Notes under the pieces: model-generated | The model's input: the letters and a program-made list of their open reading frames with translations, nothing else | What the model was told of the DNA's origin: nothing | Database searches by the model: none | Shown here: piece by piece, positions 1 to 7,825 of the stretch | How the letters are laid out: every line of letters starts with the position of its first letter | How positions within the stretch are numbered: position 1 is the stretch's first letter | Made by a program: the position numbers and the translations under genes | NCBI GenBank assembly: GCA_031265205.1 | Contig: JAISCZ010000157.1 | Location: 1 to 33,933, forward strand | DNA: 33,933 nt | Direction of reading: 5' to 3' | Source: Deltaproteobacteria bacterium | GTDB lineage: Bacteria > Desulfobacterota > Desulfarculia > Adiutricales > Adiutricaceae

Positions 1-2622
1 AATCTCCCGGAGGGCTTTAGCCTTTGGGATCTCGCGGGCGCGGACGGCCTGACCGTCGCCCACGCGGCGGCCGCGAAGGGGCGTCTCCCGGTGGGCTATA
101 GGGACTGGGAGGCGGCGACGGCGCGGGGCTGGAGCGTCGCGCACGCGGCGGCCTTGGGCGGCCATTTGCCCAAGTGGTTCCAGCGCTGGGAGATGGCGAC
201 CCAAGAGGGCCTGACCGTCGCGCACGCCGCGGCCCTCGGCGGCCATTTGCCCCCTGGGTTACGGTTCAACGAAATCGACGAACCCGGGGTCGCGACCGTC
301 GCGGCGATGGCGGCCCTCGCGCGCGCTCTCCCCGAGGACGCGCCGGAAGGGACGGACGGACAAGACGCTTGGCCCCTCGCGCGCGCGGCGGCGCGGGAAG
401 GCTATCCGCGCTTGGGCTTCCAGAGCTGGGAGATCGCGGGCGCGGACGGCGTGACCTTAGCCCACGAGGCGGCGGAAAGCGGGAATCTCCCGGATGATTT
501 CGATCGTTGGGATATCGTGGACCGGGACGGTTGGACGGTCGCCCACGCCGCGGCCCTCAAAGGCCTTTTGCCCAAAGGTTTCGGCCATTGGCGGCTCGAC
601 GTCGGCCGGGACGTCTTTAAGGCCCGTCTCTTAAGGGCTGGAATCTCCTTGCCGGCGCGATACGAGGACCTGAGCCTGGATCGCTTGGAACGCGCGAGCG
701 TGGCCCACGTCTCCGCGGCGCGGGGCGATCTTCCGGAGGGTTTCTCCCTCTGGAATATCGCCCCGCGCGGGGGCTTTTCCGTGGCGCACATGGCGGCCCT
801 TTTCGGAAAGCTGCCGCGCGCTTTCAACGATTGGCTTCTCCTCGACAGGGCCGCGGAGAGCGTGGCGGTATACGCGGTCCTGGGGAGGCGCCTTCCGGCG
901 GATTTCGATCGGTGGGACGCGCCGACCGCCGACAAGCGCGAAGCCACCATCGCCCATTTCGCGGCCTCCCAGGGACTCCTGCCGGCGGATTTCGACCAGT
1001 GGGATCTTAGGGATAACCGAGGAGCGACGGTAGCCCACGCCGCGGCGGCGGTGGGGACGCTCCCGGCGGGGTTTGACCGCTGGGAACTCGTCGATCTGGA
1101 AGGTTTTTCGGTGGCGCACGTCGCGGCGGCGAAGGGGCCGCTCCCGGCGGGCTTTGACCTCTGGGAACTCGCGAACGGGAAAGGTTGGACCGTGGCTCAC
1201 ATGGCGGCTCAGGAGGGCCATCTCCCCGAAGGCTTTAACCAATGGGAGACGCGGGACGCGGATGGAGATACCGTCGCCCACGCGGCGGCGGGCGCGGGGC
1301 GCCCGCTTCCGCGCGCCGAACTCTGGGAACTGAAAAATGACGCCGGCGACTCCGCCGCCCACTACGCCGTTTTACGCGGAATATTGAGCCCGGACTTCGA
1401 CCGCTGGGATCTCGCGGACGCGAAGGGTCAGACGGTGGCCTACTTGGCCGCCGCGGCGGGAAAGCTCCCGGCGGGGTTTGACCGTTGGGAGCTAACCTCG
1501 AAGGAAGGCTGGACGGTCGCCCACGTCGCGGCCCAGGTGGGGCGTCTCCCGGAGGGATTTGACCGCTGGGAGTTAACCACGACGGATGGCCGGACGGTCG
1601 CCCACGTCGCGGCCAAGGAGGGGCGTCTCCCGGAGGGGTTTGACCGCTGGGAGTTAATCTCGAAGGAAGGCTGGACTGTCGCCCACGTCGCGGCCGCGGC
1701 GGGCCATCTCCCGGAGGGATTTAACCTTTGGGATTTGTGGGACGCGCAAGGTCGGTCGGTGGCCCACGCCGCGGCCTGGGCGGGCTGTCTCCCGGCTGGA
1801 TTTAACCTTTGGGAGTTAGCCACTCCGGATGGTTTGTCGGTCGCCCACGCGGCGGCCGCGACGGGAAATATCCCGGCGGGATTTGACCGTTGGGAGATTA
1901 GCGCGCGGGATGGCAAGACGGTGGCGCACGAGGCGGCCATGGCGGGCTCTCTCCCGGCGGGGTTTGACCGCTGGGATTTACGGGACGGGCTAGGTCGAAC
2001 GGTCGCCCACATGGCGGCCGCGGCGGGCTGTCTTCCGGCTGGGTTTAGCCATTGGGAGCTAGCCGACGCGGAGGGTTTGACGGTCGCCCACGTGGCGGCG
2101 TCGCGGGGGAAACTCCCGGCGGGATTTACCCTTTGGAAATTAGCCGCGCCAAATGGCAGGTCGGTGGCCCACGAGGCGGCCTTAGCCGGGTTTTTGCCCA
2201 AGGGTTTAAACCTTTGGGATTTCAGCGACGAGGATGGGAATACCGTGGCTCACGCCGCGGCTTGCGGGGGCCGACCGCTTCCGCGTCCCGAACTCTGGGA
2301 GTCGCGTAACCACGCGGGCTATTCCGCGGCCCACGGCTGCGCTCTAACCGGCAAATATCCCCCGGGCTTCAATCGCTGGCGTATCCGCGGCCCGAAAGGT
2401 TTGACCGTGGCCCACCTCGCGGCTATCAACGGCCATCTCCCGCCGGGTTTTAACCTTTGGGAACTGCGCGACGAGCGCGGCGTGACGGTGGCGCACGCCG
2501 CCGCCGCCTTTGGACGTCTCCCCGAGGGGTTCGACCGTTTTGATCTCGCGGACGACGATGGCGTGACGGTCGCGCGCGTCGCGGCCTTTAATGGCCATCC
2601 GCCGCTGGGCTACGACATGGAA
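1..2622 (+). repeat. 81-bp in-frame tandem repeat (about 32 units)
   Basis: The repeat protein is encoded by units of exactly 81 bp, for example those starting at the LP codons near 1465, 1546 and 1627. Neighbouring units around 1465-1700 are close to identical at DNA level, which suggests recent local duplication or gene conversion. Units farther out are more diverged. Confidence 0.85.
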
Positions 2623-2760
2623 GAGCTTTCCGACGGTCGGGGCGCCGGGGCTGTCGGGGAGATATTCTACGCGCGCCATCGCGAGATCGCGCCCACTGAG
2701 GCCACTGAGACCGCTGAGACCGCTGAGACCGCGAAGAGAGGGGATGGCGGGGAAATTTAG
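1..2760 (+). CDS. Giant 27-residue ankyrin-like repeat protein (5' partial)
   Basis: The frame is open from base 1, so the N-terminus lies outside the window; the GTG at 91 is only an internal valine codon. About 32 units of 27 residues follow one another, with consensus LPxGFdrWeLxdxxGxTVAHxAAxxGx. The part DxxGxTVAHxAAxxG resembles the first helix-turn-helix of an ankyrin repeat (DxxGxTPLHxAAxxGH), but the unit is shorter than the usual 33 residues and carries a conserved Trp and an LP-G-F step. Such solenoids normally bind other proteins; target and location are not visible. Units near residues 60-120 and 175-215 (counted from base 91) have degenerated. The C-terminus leaves the repeat near base 2620 and ends in a low-complexity Thr-Glu-Ala run. 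Codons are extremely GC-rich, so long antisense frames exist by chance. That it is a real repeat protein is clear; its function is unknown. Confidence 0.85.
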   Translation, partial: NLPEGFSLWDLAGADGLTVAHAAAAKGRLPVGYRDWEAATARGWSVAHAAALGGHLPKWFQRWEMATQEGLTVAHAAALGGHLPPGLRFNEIDEPGVATVAAMAALARALPEDAPEGTDGQDAWPLARAAAREGYPRLGFQSWEIAGADGVTLAHEAAESGNLPDDFDRWDIVDRDGWTVAHAAALKGLLPKGFGHWRLDVGRDVFKARLLRAGISLPARYEDLSLDRLERASVAHVSAARGDLPEGFSLWNIAPRGGFSVAHMAALFGKLPRAFNDWLLLDRAAESVAVYAVLGRRLPADFDRWDAPTADKREATIAHFAASQGLLPADFDQWDLRDNRGATVAHAAAAVGTLPAGFDRWELVDLEGFSVAHVAAAKGPLPAGFDLWELANGKGWTVAHMAAQEGHLPEGFNQWETRDADGDTVAHAAAGAGRPLPRAELWELKNDAGDSAAHYAVLRGILSPDFDRWDLADAKGQTVAYLAAAAGKLPAGFDRWELTSKEGWTVAHVAAQVGRLPEGFDRWELTTTDGRTVAHVAAKEGRLPEGFDRWELISKEGWTVAHVAAAAGHLPEGFNLWDLWDAQGRSVAHAAAWAGCLPAGFNLWELATPDGLSVAHAAAATGNIPAGFDRWEISARDGKTVAHEAAMAGSLPAGFDRWDLRDGLGRTVAHMAAAAGCLPAGFSHWELADAEGLTVAHVAASRGKLPAGFTLWKLAAPNGRSVAHEAALAGFLPKGLNLWDFSDEDGNTVAHAAACGGRPLPRPELWESRNHAGYSAAHGCALTGKYPPGFNRWRIRGPKGLTVAHLAAINGHLPPGFNLWELRDERGVTVAHAAAAFGRLPEGFDRFDLADDDGVTVARVAAFNGHPPLGYDMEELSDGRGAGAVGEIFYARHREIAPTEATETAETAETAKRGDGGEI

Positions 2761-3082
2761 TATAAAGCCGCGCGCGTTAATCCTTAACGCTTCACGCCAT
2801 TTCGCGCGCGAATCTTGAGAGGCTGTCGCGCGCGTAAGTCCCCGCGCGTCAGGAGGACTAAAGAGTTCCAATCTAAAGGCGCCTTTTGGGGAAACCGAAA
2901 AGGCCCCGTGGGCGCGCGGATAAGGGCCCGCGCTGGGGAGCGTGGCGAAGAGGTTTCGCTTTGAGGAAAGATAATGCTATTTTAGAGCGATTTTAAATTC
3001 GCCTCCCCGTGGCCCCCCCTTTTTGGGGGGCGCTAGCTCGCGCGGACGCCCCCCCGAGGGGCCCGAAGGAACCGAAAAGAAC
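2761..3082. other. Intergenic, no gene seen
   Basis: About 320 bases between the repeat protein and the lipoprotein cluster. No convincing ORF. It contains a GC-only hairpin at 3012-3031 (7-bp stem GCCCCCC/GGGGGGC, loop CTTTTT) without a following T-tract. It may end transcription weakly or form part of the next gene's leader. Confidence 0.5.
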
Positions 3083-3712
3083 GTGCTTTTTCTACGGACA
3101 ATAAAATGGGGCTTGGCGCTCGCCATCGTCGCGGCCCTGGGCGCGGGCTGCGTCCACAACCCGCGGCGTCCCGTGGCCAAACCCTTTGATCTGCCCCAGG
3201 ACAGCCGCCTGGTGATGGGGGTGCCTTTTTTCCCCGACGACACTAACCTCTGCGGCCCGGCGAGCCTCGCCGCGACGCTGACCTTTTACGGCTACCCCAC
3301 CACCGTGGCGGAAGCGGCGGCGGGGGTCCAACGCTGGGACATCGGAGGCTCCCTGGGGCCCGATTTGGTTCTCTGGGCCCGGGAAAGAGGCGCGAACGCC
3401 CGCTTTTTCGCGGCGGACCCGGATACCCTGGTGGCCATGATCGCGCGGCAGAATCCCGTGATCGTCCAGGTCGACGAGGGCTTGGGGCCCATCGTCAAAG
3501 GCCATTTCATGGTGATCGTGGGCTATAACTTTGAGGGGGTCGTGGCCAACAACGGCCTGATTCAGCAGGAGATCATTCCCTGGTCGCGTTTCCTGACGGA
3601 CTGGTACGCGATGGGCTATTTCGCCATCGCCGTGGAAAGGGAAACGGCGGAGGGAACTCCGGCCGGAAACGGGGGCGGCGACGCGCCGGCCCTTCCGGAG
3701 ACGGGGATTTAG
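3083..3712 (+). CDS. Lipoprotein with C39-like cysteine peptidase domain
   Basis: I choose the GTG at 3083 (209 residues) because it puts a clean lipoprotein signal at the N-terminus: a basic start, a hydrophobic stretch and the lipobox LGAGC with Cys23. The frame is open back to a TTG at 3023, but that would put about 20 polar residues in front of the signal and would lie in the GC hairpin. The mature part is a papain-like C39 peptidase fold: nucleophile motif CGPASLA (Cys57) and GHFMVIVGY with His141, followed by ANNG, which may hold the third residue. The pattern matches the bacteriocin-processing-like 'PA2778 family' cysteine peptidases, which in other bacteria are linked to TPR segments; the next gene is a TPR lipoprotein. 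It probably acts on the periplasmic side of a membrane. The substrate is unknown. The stop lies 6 nt before the next start, indicating an operon. Confidence 0.8.
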   Translation: MLFLRTIKWGLALAIVAALGAGCVHNPRRPVAKPFDLPQDSRLVMGVPFFPDDTNLCGPASLAATLTFYGYPTTVAEAAAGVQRWDIGGSLGPDLVLWARERGANARFFAADPDTLVAMIARQNPVIVQVDEGLGPIVKGHFMVIVGYNFEGVVANNGLIQQEIIPWSRFLTDWYAMGYFAIAVERETAEGTPAGNGGGDAPALPETGI

Positions 3713-3718
3713 GATTCG

Positions 3719-4249
3719 ATGGGCGAGGCTTCGCGACAAGACAGGGAACGCGCGAGCGCGGCGGGACGCGGGGCCTTTTGGCTCGCGCTCGCGGCGCTCG
3801 CCGCCATTTTGTCCGGCTGCGGCCTTCTTCCCCAAATTCACGCTCTCTCCGACCCCTTGAGCCCCGAGGAGCATTTAGCTTTGGGCGTTTCCTACGAGGC
3901 GGCGGGAGAAATGGATCTAGCCAAGCGCGAGTATCAGTTGGCCCAGAAGATACCCATGGCCGTCTATTATTTGGGTAACGCCTATTTTACGGAAGGCGAT
4001 CACAAAATGGCGGAAAGGGCCTACCGCCGGGCTCTGAGACGCGAAAAGATTCCCGAGGCCTTAAATAATTTGGCCTTTCTCCTCGTCATGGAAAACCGAA
4101 ACCTCAAGGAGGCTTACCGTCTCGCGGCTCAGGCCGTGGAGGAAGGAATCCGCCAGGATTTGCGCGACGATCTGATCCGCAATTTCAAAAACACCCAAAA
4201 CCAGGCCGAGATTGCCCTGGGGAGCCACAATAAGGGAGAGAGCGATTAA
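3719..4249 (+). CDS. TPR-repeat lipoprotein
   Basis: A 176-residue protein whose ATG follows the previous stop by 6 nt. An unusually polar N-terminal stretch of about 18 residues precedes a hydrophobic segment ending in the lipobox LSGC (Cys34). Residues 50-160 form TPR-like helix pairs, with recognisable phrases such as LGVSYEAAGEMDLAKREYQL, YYLGNAYFTEGDHKMAERAY and ALNNLAFLL. TPR proteins are scaffolds for protein contacts. Next to a C39-like lipoprotein the likely role is partner or adaptor, since related proteins carry both modules in one chain (inference from family knowledge). A lipid anchor after secretion is predicted. The gene overlaps or abuts the following membrane protein gene, so translation may be coupled. 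Confidence 0.8.
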   Translation: MGEASRQDRERASAAGRGAFWLALAALAAILSGCGLLPQIHALSDPLSPEEHLALGVSYEAAGEMDLAKREYQLAQKIPMAVYYLGNAYFTEGDHKMAERAYRRALRREKIPEALNNLAFLLVMENRNLKEAYRLAAQAVEEGIRQDLRDDLIRNFKNTQNQAEIALGSHNKGESD

Positions 4250-4943
4250 AATCGCGCCTTGGGGAAAAAGCGGGCCCGCCTACCGCCGGGCGCTGCGCGC
4301 GCTTCCCGCGGCGGCGGGCGCGCCCCTCGTTTGGCTTATGGCCCTGGCCGTTTCCCTTTTGCCCGAGGGGTATTTAATCTGCCCCGCGGCGGGCCTTTCC
4401 GCCTGGATTTTAAGCGCGGGCCGCTCCCTTCCCCGAAAAACGCTCCGGCGGGCCCTCCTCTTTTGGCTGTTCCTCGCCGCGCTTTGGACCGTCGCCTCCG
4501 CGGGGGGCCTCGCCCGGGACGGCGCCGTCCCCGCCAAACTCGCGACTTATCTCTTTTTAGGATCCCACCTTTTTTTAATCCACTCGCCCTTTGAGCTGGG
4601 GCGCGGACTAGCCTTCTGGCTGCGGCCTTTTTTAGGCCGCCGGCGGGTCGCCGCCTTCAGCGTGGCCCTGATGGCCCTCGTTATCGTTTTTCCGGCCGTT
4701 TTGGAGGACGGGGCCCACGTTTGGCGCAACGTCCGCCAAAGGGTCCCGCGGCTCTCTTTCGCGCGGAGGGTCAGCCTCGGCGCCCGCGTCCTGGCCCGCC
4801 TGACCGCGCGCCGGACCGGGGAGATGGCGGAGGCTTTTTATCTGCGCCGGCGCCTTTGGCCCTTGGAGGAAACGCGCCGCGAGCCTGATTCCCTCCCAGG
4901 GGGCGCGCCGCGTCCCCGCTCCGCGGAAGGCGAAAAAAAATAA
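4212..4943 (+). CDS. CbiQ/EcfT-like membrane protein
   Basis: A hydrophobic protein with about five membrane segments in its first 150 residues and a basic C-terminal half. The stretch SPFELGRGLAFWLRPFLG, followed by a hydrophobic helix ending in FPAVLED, fits the CbiQ/EcfT pattern (SPLELGxGLxxLLRPL ... FxPLLxEE). These are the energy-coupling transmembrane subunits of ECF-type importers, which join a substrate-binding protein to ABC ATPases. Neither the ATPase nor the substrate subunit is in this window, so an ECF role is only a family inference. The start is uncertain. TTG at 4212 overlaps the TPR gene by 38 nt. An ATT at 4245, overlapping the upstream stop codon and preceded by GGGAGAG, is better placed for ribosome binding but would be a rare start codon. 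An ATG at 4338 would lose the first helix. Confidence 0.65.
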   Translation: MPWGATIRERAIKIAPWGKSGPAYRRALRALPAAAGAPLVWLMALAVSLLPEGYLICPAAGLSAWILSAGRSLPRKTLRRALLFWLFLAALWTVASAGGLARDGAVPAKLATYLFLGSHLFLIHSPFELGRGLAFWLRPFLGRRRVAAFSVALMALVIVFPAVLEDGAHVWRNVRQRVPRLSFARRVSLGARVLARLTARRTGEMAEAFYLRRRLWPLEETRREPDSLPGGAPRPRSAEGEKK

Positions 4944-6050
4944 ATTTTGGCCCAAACGCTCCCGCGAGGGCCTTTTCGCGTCCGTTTTAGCGCTCGGGAA
5001 AGCTTTCGCGCCGCGCGCGGGCGCGGGGATCTCCGTTAGCTGGTGGAACGCGCTCTCTTTCGCTAGGGTGGGGGCTCGGGCGCGGGGCTTCGACTTAGGG
5101 TTCGGACTTAGAGTTCGGACTTATGAAGGGCGAGAAGGCGTGGGCCGCTAAGGGTAGGCTTAAGGCTTGGGCTCAGGAAGGGTGAGGGGGCGGATACTCA
5201 GGCTCAGGACTCGCGCTTATGGCTCGGACTTATGGCGCGGATTTAGATAAAGGCGAGAGGGAGTGGGTTAAGGGTGGGCTCAAGGCTTGGGCTCAGGGAA
5301 GACGAGAGGGAGTGGGCTAAGTAAGGGTAGACTCAAGGCTTGGGCTCAGGGAAGAAGAGAGGGCGGGGACTCAGGCTTAGGGCTCCCGGTGAGGGTTTGG
5401 ACTTAAGGGTTCGGGCTTTGAAAGGGTAAGACGCGTGGGCTAAGGGTGGGCTTAAGGCTTGGGCTCGGGGAAGACGAGAGGGCGGGGATTCAGGCTTAGG
5501 GCTCGCGTTTATGACTCGGACTTAGATAAAGACGAGAGGGAGTGGGTAAAGGGGAGACTTAAGGCTTGGGCTCAGGGAAGAAGAGAGGGTGGGGACTCAG
5601 GCTCAGCGCTCGCGCTTTTGGCTCGGACTTAAGGTTCGGGCTTTGAAAGGGTGATGGCGTAGGCTAAGGGTGGGCTCAAGGCTTGGACTTAGGGAAGAAG
5701 AGAGGGCGCGGGCTCAGGCTTAGGGCTCGCGCTTATGGTTCGGGCTTTGGAAGGGGGAGAGGGAGGGGACTCAGTGAGGGGGAGAGGGTTCGGGAGCGGC
5801 TCTGGCTAAGGGCGAGTTGGAAGGCGCGTGGGGGCCCGCGCGACCGCGTCCGCGCGGCGCTTTCAATTGAATTGGAGCCCCCCCTTAGCTATAATCTTCA
5901 TTTTTGGGGACCGCCCTTTGGGTGGGGGGATCCTCGCGGCCTTTTTCCAGGCCGTCGCCCGTCGCCGCGCGGCGTTTTCCGTAGGCTCGCGGCGACGCGG
6001 GAAGCCTTTGGGCGCCGCGGCCCACGGTCGGAGGAAAGAGTAGGTAAGGC
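4944..6050. other. Long non-coding gap before gatB
   Basis: 1.1 kb with no convincing gene. It is dominated by a G-rich degenerate repeat field (about 5090-5820) and then by very GC-rich sequence up to the gatB ribosome-binding region GAGGAAAG at 6031. A 129-codon frame at 5683-6072 is compositional, runs into gatB and is not supported. Confidence 0.6.
5090..5820 (+). repeat. Degenerate G-rich minisatellite field
   Basis: Phrases such as AAGGCTTGGGCTCAGG, GACGAGAGGGCGGGGACTCA, GCTCGCGCTTATGGCTCGGA and CGGGCTTTGAAAGGGT recur in the same order. The phrase AAGGCTTGG recurs at about 5162, 5283, 5335, 5455, 5562 and 5677. Spacings are mostly 110-120 bp with one of about 52, so a unit near 115 bp has been duplicated and partly deleted. 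The + strand is G-rich and C-poor. No frame stays open through it. Confidence 0.7.
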
Positions 6051-7493
6051 ATGCTTGACCTGGAGCCGGTAATAGGCCTTGAAATTCACGCGCAGCTTCT
6101 GACGCGCACGAAGCTCTTCTGCGCCTGTCCCACGGAGTTTGGGGCGGAACCCAATTCCAATATCTGCGAGGTTTGCTCCGGCCAACCCGGAGCCCTCCCC
6201 CGGATGAACGGCAAAGCCCTGGAACTCGCGGCCACGGCGGGCCTGGCCCTGGGCAGCCGGGTCAACTCGCGCTCGCTTTTTTCGCGGAAAAATTATTTCT
6301 ATCCCGATCTCCCCAATGGCTTTCAGACCTCTCAATTGGATCCCCCCATCTGCGAGGGAGGCTCCCTTTCTTTCCGGACCGCGGACGGCGGGACCAAAAG
6401 CGCGCGTCTCAACCGCGTCCACCTGGAAGACGACGCGGGCAAATGCGTGCACGACGAAAAGCGCGGGGTAAGCCTGGTGGACCTGAACCGGGCCGGGACC
6501 CCCTTAATCGAGATCGTCACCGAGCCGGACCTTTCCTCCAGTTACGAGGCGATGGAGTTCTTAAAGAAACTCCACGCCCTTTTGGTCTTTCTGAAGGTAA
6601 CGGAGGGACGGATGGAGGAGGGGGAGTTCCGCTGCGACGTGAATATCTCCCTCAGGCCCCGGGGGAGTTCCCAGCTGGGGGTCCGGGGGGAAATTAAAAA
6701 CCTCAACTCCTTTAAGTTCGTGGGGCAGGCCATTGAGTACGAGATCGTCCGCCAAACCGCGCTCTACGAGCGCGGGGAGCCCGTTTTGCAGGAAACTTTG
6801 CATTTCGACTCCCGCAAAGGCGAGACCCGGAGCCTCCGGTCCAAGGAAGAGGCCCACGATTACCGCTATTTCCCCCAACCCGATTTGCCCCCCGTCGTCG
6901 TCCCGGAGGCCACCATCGAGGCCCTGCGCCGCGGCCTTCCCGAGTCCCCGGAACGGGCCCGGGAGCGCTTGGTCGCCTTGGGTTTGCGGGAAGCCCAGAT
7001 CGCTCTCCTTTTGGAGAGGGTCGAGTTTCTGGAGTACTTCGACCAGGCCCTGGCCCAGGGCGGGGAGAGCGGGAAAATCGCCTCCCTCATGGAAGAGCTG
7101 TTTCTTCCCCAGTGCCAGAAGGAAGGGATAAGTCCCTTGGAAGCCCCCATGAAGCCCGCGTTTTTAGCGAGCTTGGCCAAAATTCTCGCCTCCGGGGCCG
7201 TGGGGCGGCGGAAGATCCAAGAGCTTTTCGGGGAGCTTTATTTAAGCGGACGGGATCCCGCCGCGCTGTTGGAGGCCAAAGGGGCTTCCCAGATCAGCGA
7301 CGAGGGCGCGCTGCGGGAAATAGTCGCGGGGGTAATCGCCAAATTCCCCCAAGACGCGCGGAAATACGCCGCTGGGGAAGAAAAAGTCCTTTCCTTTCTC
7401 GTGGGGAAGGTCATGAAAGAGTCCGGGGGCCGCGCTAACCCCCAAAAAGCCGCGGAGCTTTTAAAGGCCGAGCTCGCGCCGCGGGGAGTTTAA
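6051..7493 (+). CDS. gatB: Asp/Glu-tRNA amidotransferase subunit B
   Basis: GatB binds Asp-tRNA(Asn) or Glu-tRNA(Gln), activates the misacylated residue with ATP and receives ammonia from GatA, giving Asn-tRNA or Gln-tRNA in the cytoplasm. The 480 residues start with the family signature EPVIGLEIHAQLLTRTKLFC. Cys24, Cys26, Cys39 and Cys42 form the expected zinc site. DLPNGFQTSQ, HLEDDAGK, VDLNRAGTPLIEIV and DYRYFPQPDLPP are classical GatB blocks. Residues from about 330 form the helical and YqeY-like tRNA-binding tail, including QISDEGALREIV and ANPQKAAELL. Length is normal for the family. ATG at 6051 follows GAGGAAAG and AGGTAAGG. It is first in a gatB-gatC-gatA operon, with 2 nt to gatC. 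Its presence suggests that the cell makes Asn-tRNA or Gln-tRNA by the indirect route. Confidence 0.97.
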   Translation: MLDLEPVIGLEIHAQLLTRTKLFCACPTEFGAEPNSNICEVCSGQPGALPRMNGKALELAATAGLALGSRVNSRSLFSRKNYFYPDLPNGFQTSQLDPPICEGGSLSFRTADGGTKSARLNRVHLEDDAGKCVHDEKRGVSLVDLNRAGTPLIEIVTEPDLSSSYEAMEFLKKLHALLVFLKVTEGRMEEGEFRCDVNISLRPRGSSQLGVRGEIKNLNSFKFVGQAIEYEIVRQTALYERGEPVLQETLHFDSRKGETRSLRSKEEAHDYRYFPQPDLPPVVVPEATIEALRRGLPESPERARERLVALGLREAQIALLLERVEFLEYFDQALAQGGESGKIASLMEELFLPQCQKEGISPLEAPMKPAFLASLAKILASGAVGRRKIQELFGELYLSGRDPAALLEAKGASQISDEGALREIVAGVIAKFPQDARKYAAGEEKVLSFLVGKVMKESGGRANPQKAAELLKAELAPRGV

Positions 7494-7495
7494 TT

Positions 7496-7816
7496 ATGGG
7501 AGCGGATCGCCAAACGGTTCTAGCCATGGCCGCCCTCGCCAGGCTGGATCTGGCCCGGGGCCTCGCCCCGGAGGAAGCGGAGCCCCGCGTCGCTAAAATC
7601 GCCTCTGAATTCAGCCAGATCGTCGGCTATATGGATATCTTGAACGAAGTGGACACGGCGGGCGTCGCGCCCCTCTACTCGCCGATGCTGGAGCCCCAGC
7701 TTCCCCGGGAGGACGAGCCTCGGCCCCGGCCGCAGACGGACGCCAAGGCCGCGGCTATTTTGGAGGCCGCGCCGCGCCGGAGCGGTCGCTTTTTCGTGGT
7801 CCCGCGCGTGGTTTAG
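7496..7816 (+). CDS. gatC: Asp/Glu-tRNA amidotransferase subunit C
   Basis: A 106-residue small subunit that wraps around the GatA-GatB interface and stabilises the complex. Visible family features are the N-terminal helix with MAALARLDL, the helix EFSQIVGYMDILNEVDTAGVAPL, and the C-terminal PRED...ILEAAPRRSGRFFVVPRVV, which matches the usual 'NAPxxxxxFFxVPxVi' ending. ATG at 7496 lies 2 nt after the gatB stop, so translation is probably coupled. The protein is slightly longer than typical (about 95-100 residues). Sandwiched between gatB and gatA, so the assignment is secure. Confidence 0.95.
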   Translation: MGADRQTVLAMAALARLDLARGLAPEEAEPRVAKIASEFSQIVGYMDILNEVDTAGVAPLYSPMLEPQLPREDEPRPRPQTDAKAAAILEAAPRRSGRFFVVPRVV

Positions 7817-7825
7817 GAATTAGCG

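Noticed and set aside
402..2201. Long antisense frames (up to 253 codons) across the repeat protein
   Set aside because: They follow from the 81-bp unit and extreme GC content; the + frame carries the ordered repeat consensus and the antisense products show no family features.
5683..6072. 129-codon ORF before gatB
   Set aside because: Lies in the G-rich repeat field, overlaps the gatB start and has only compositional Arg/Gly content.
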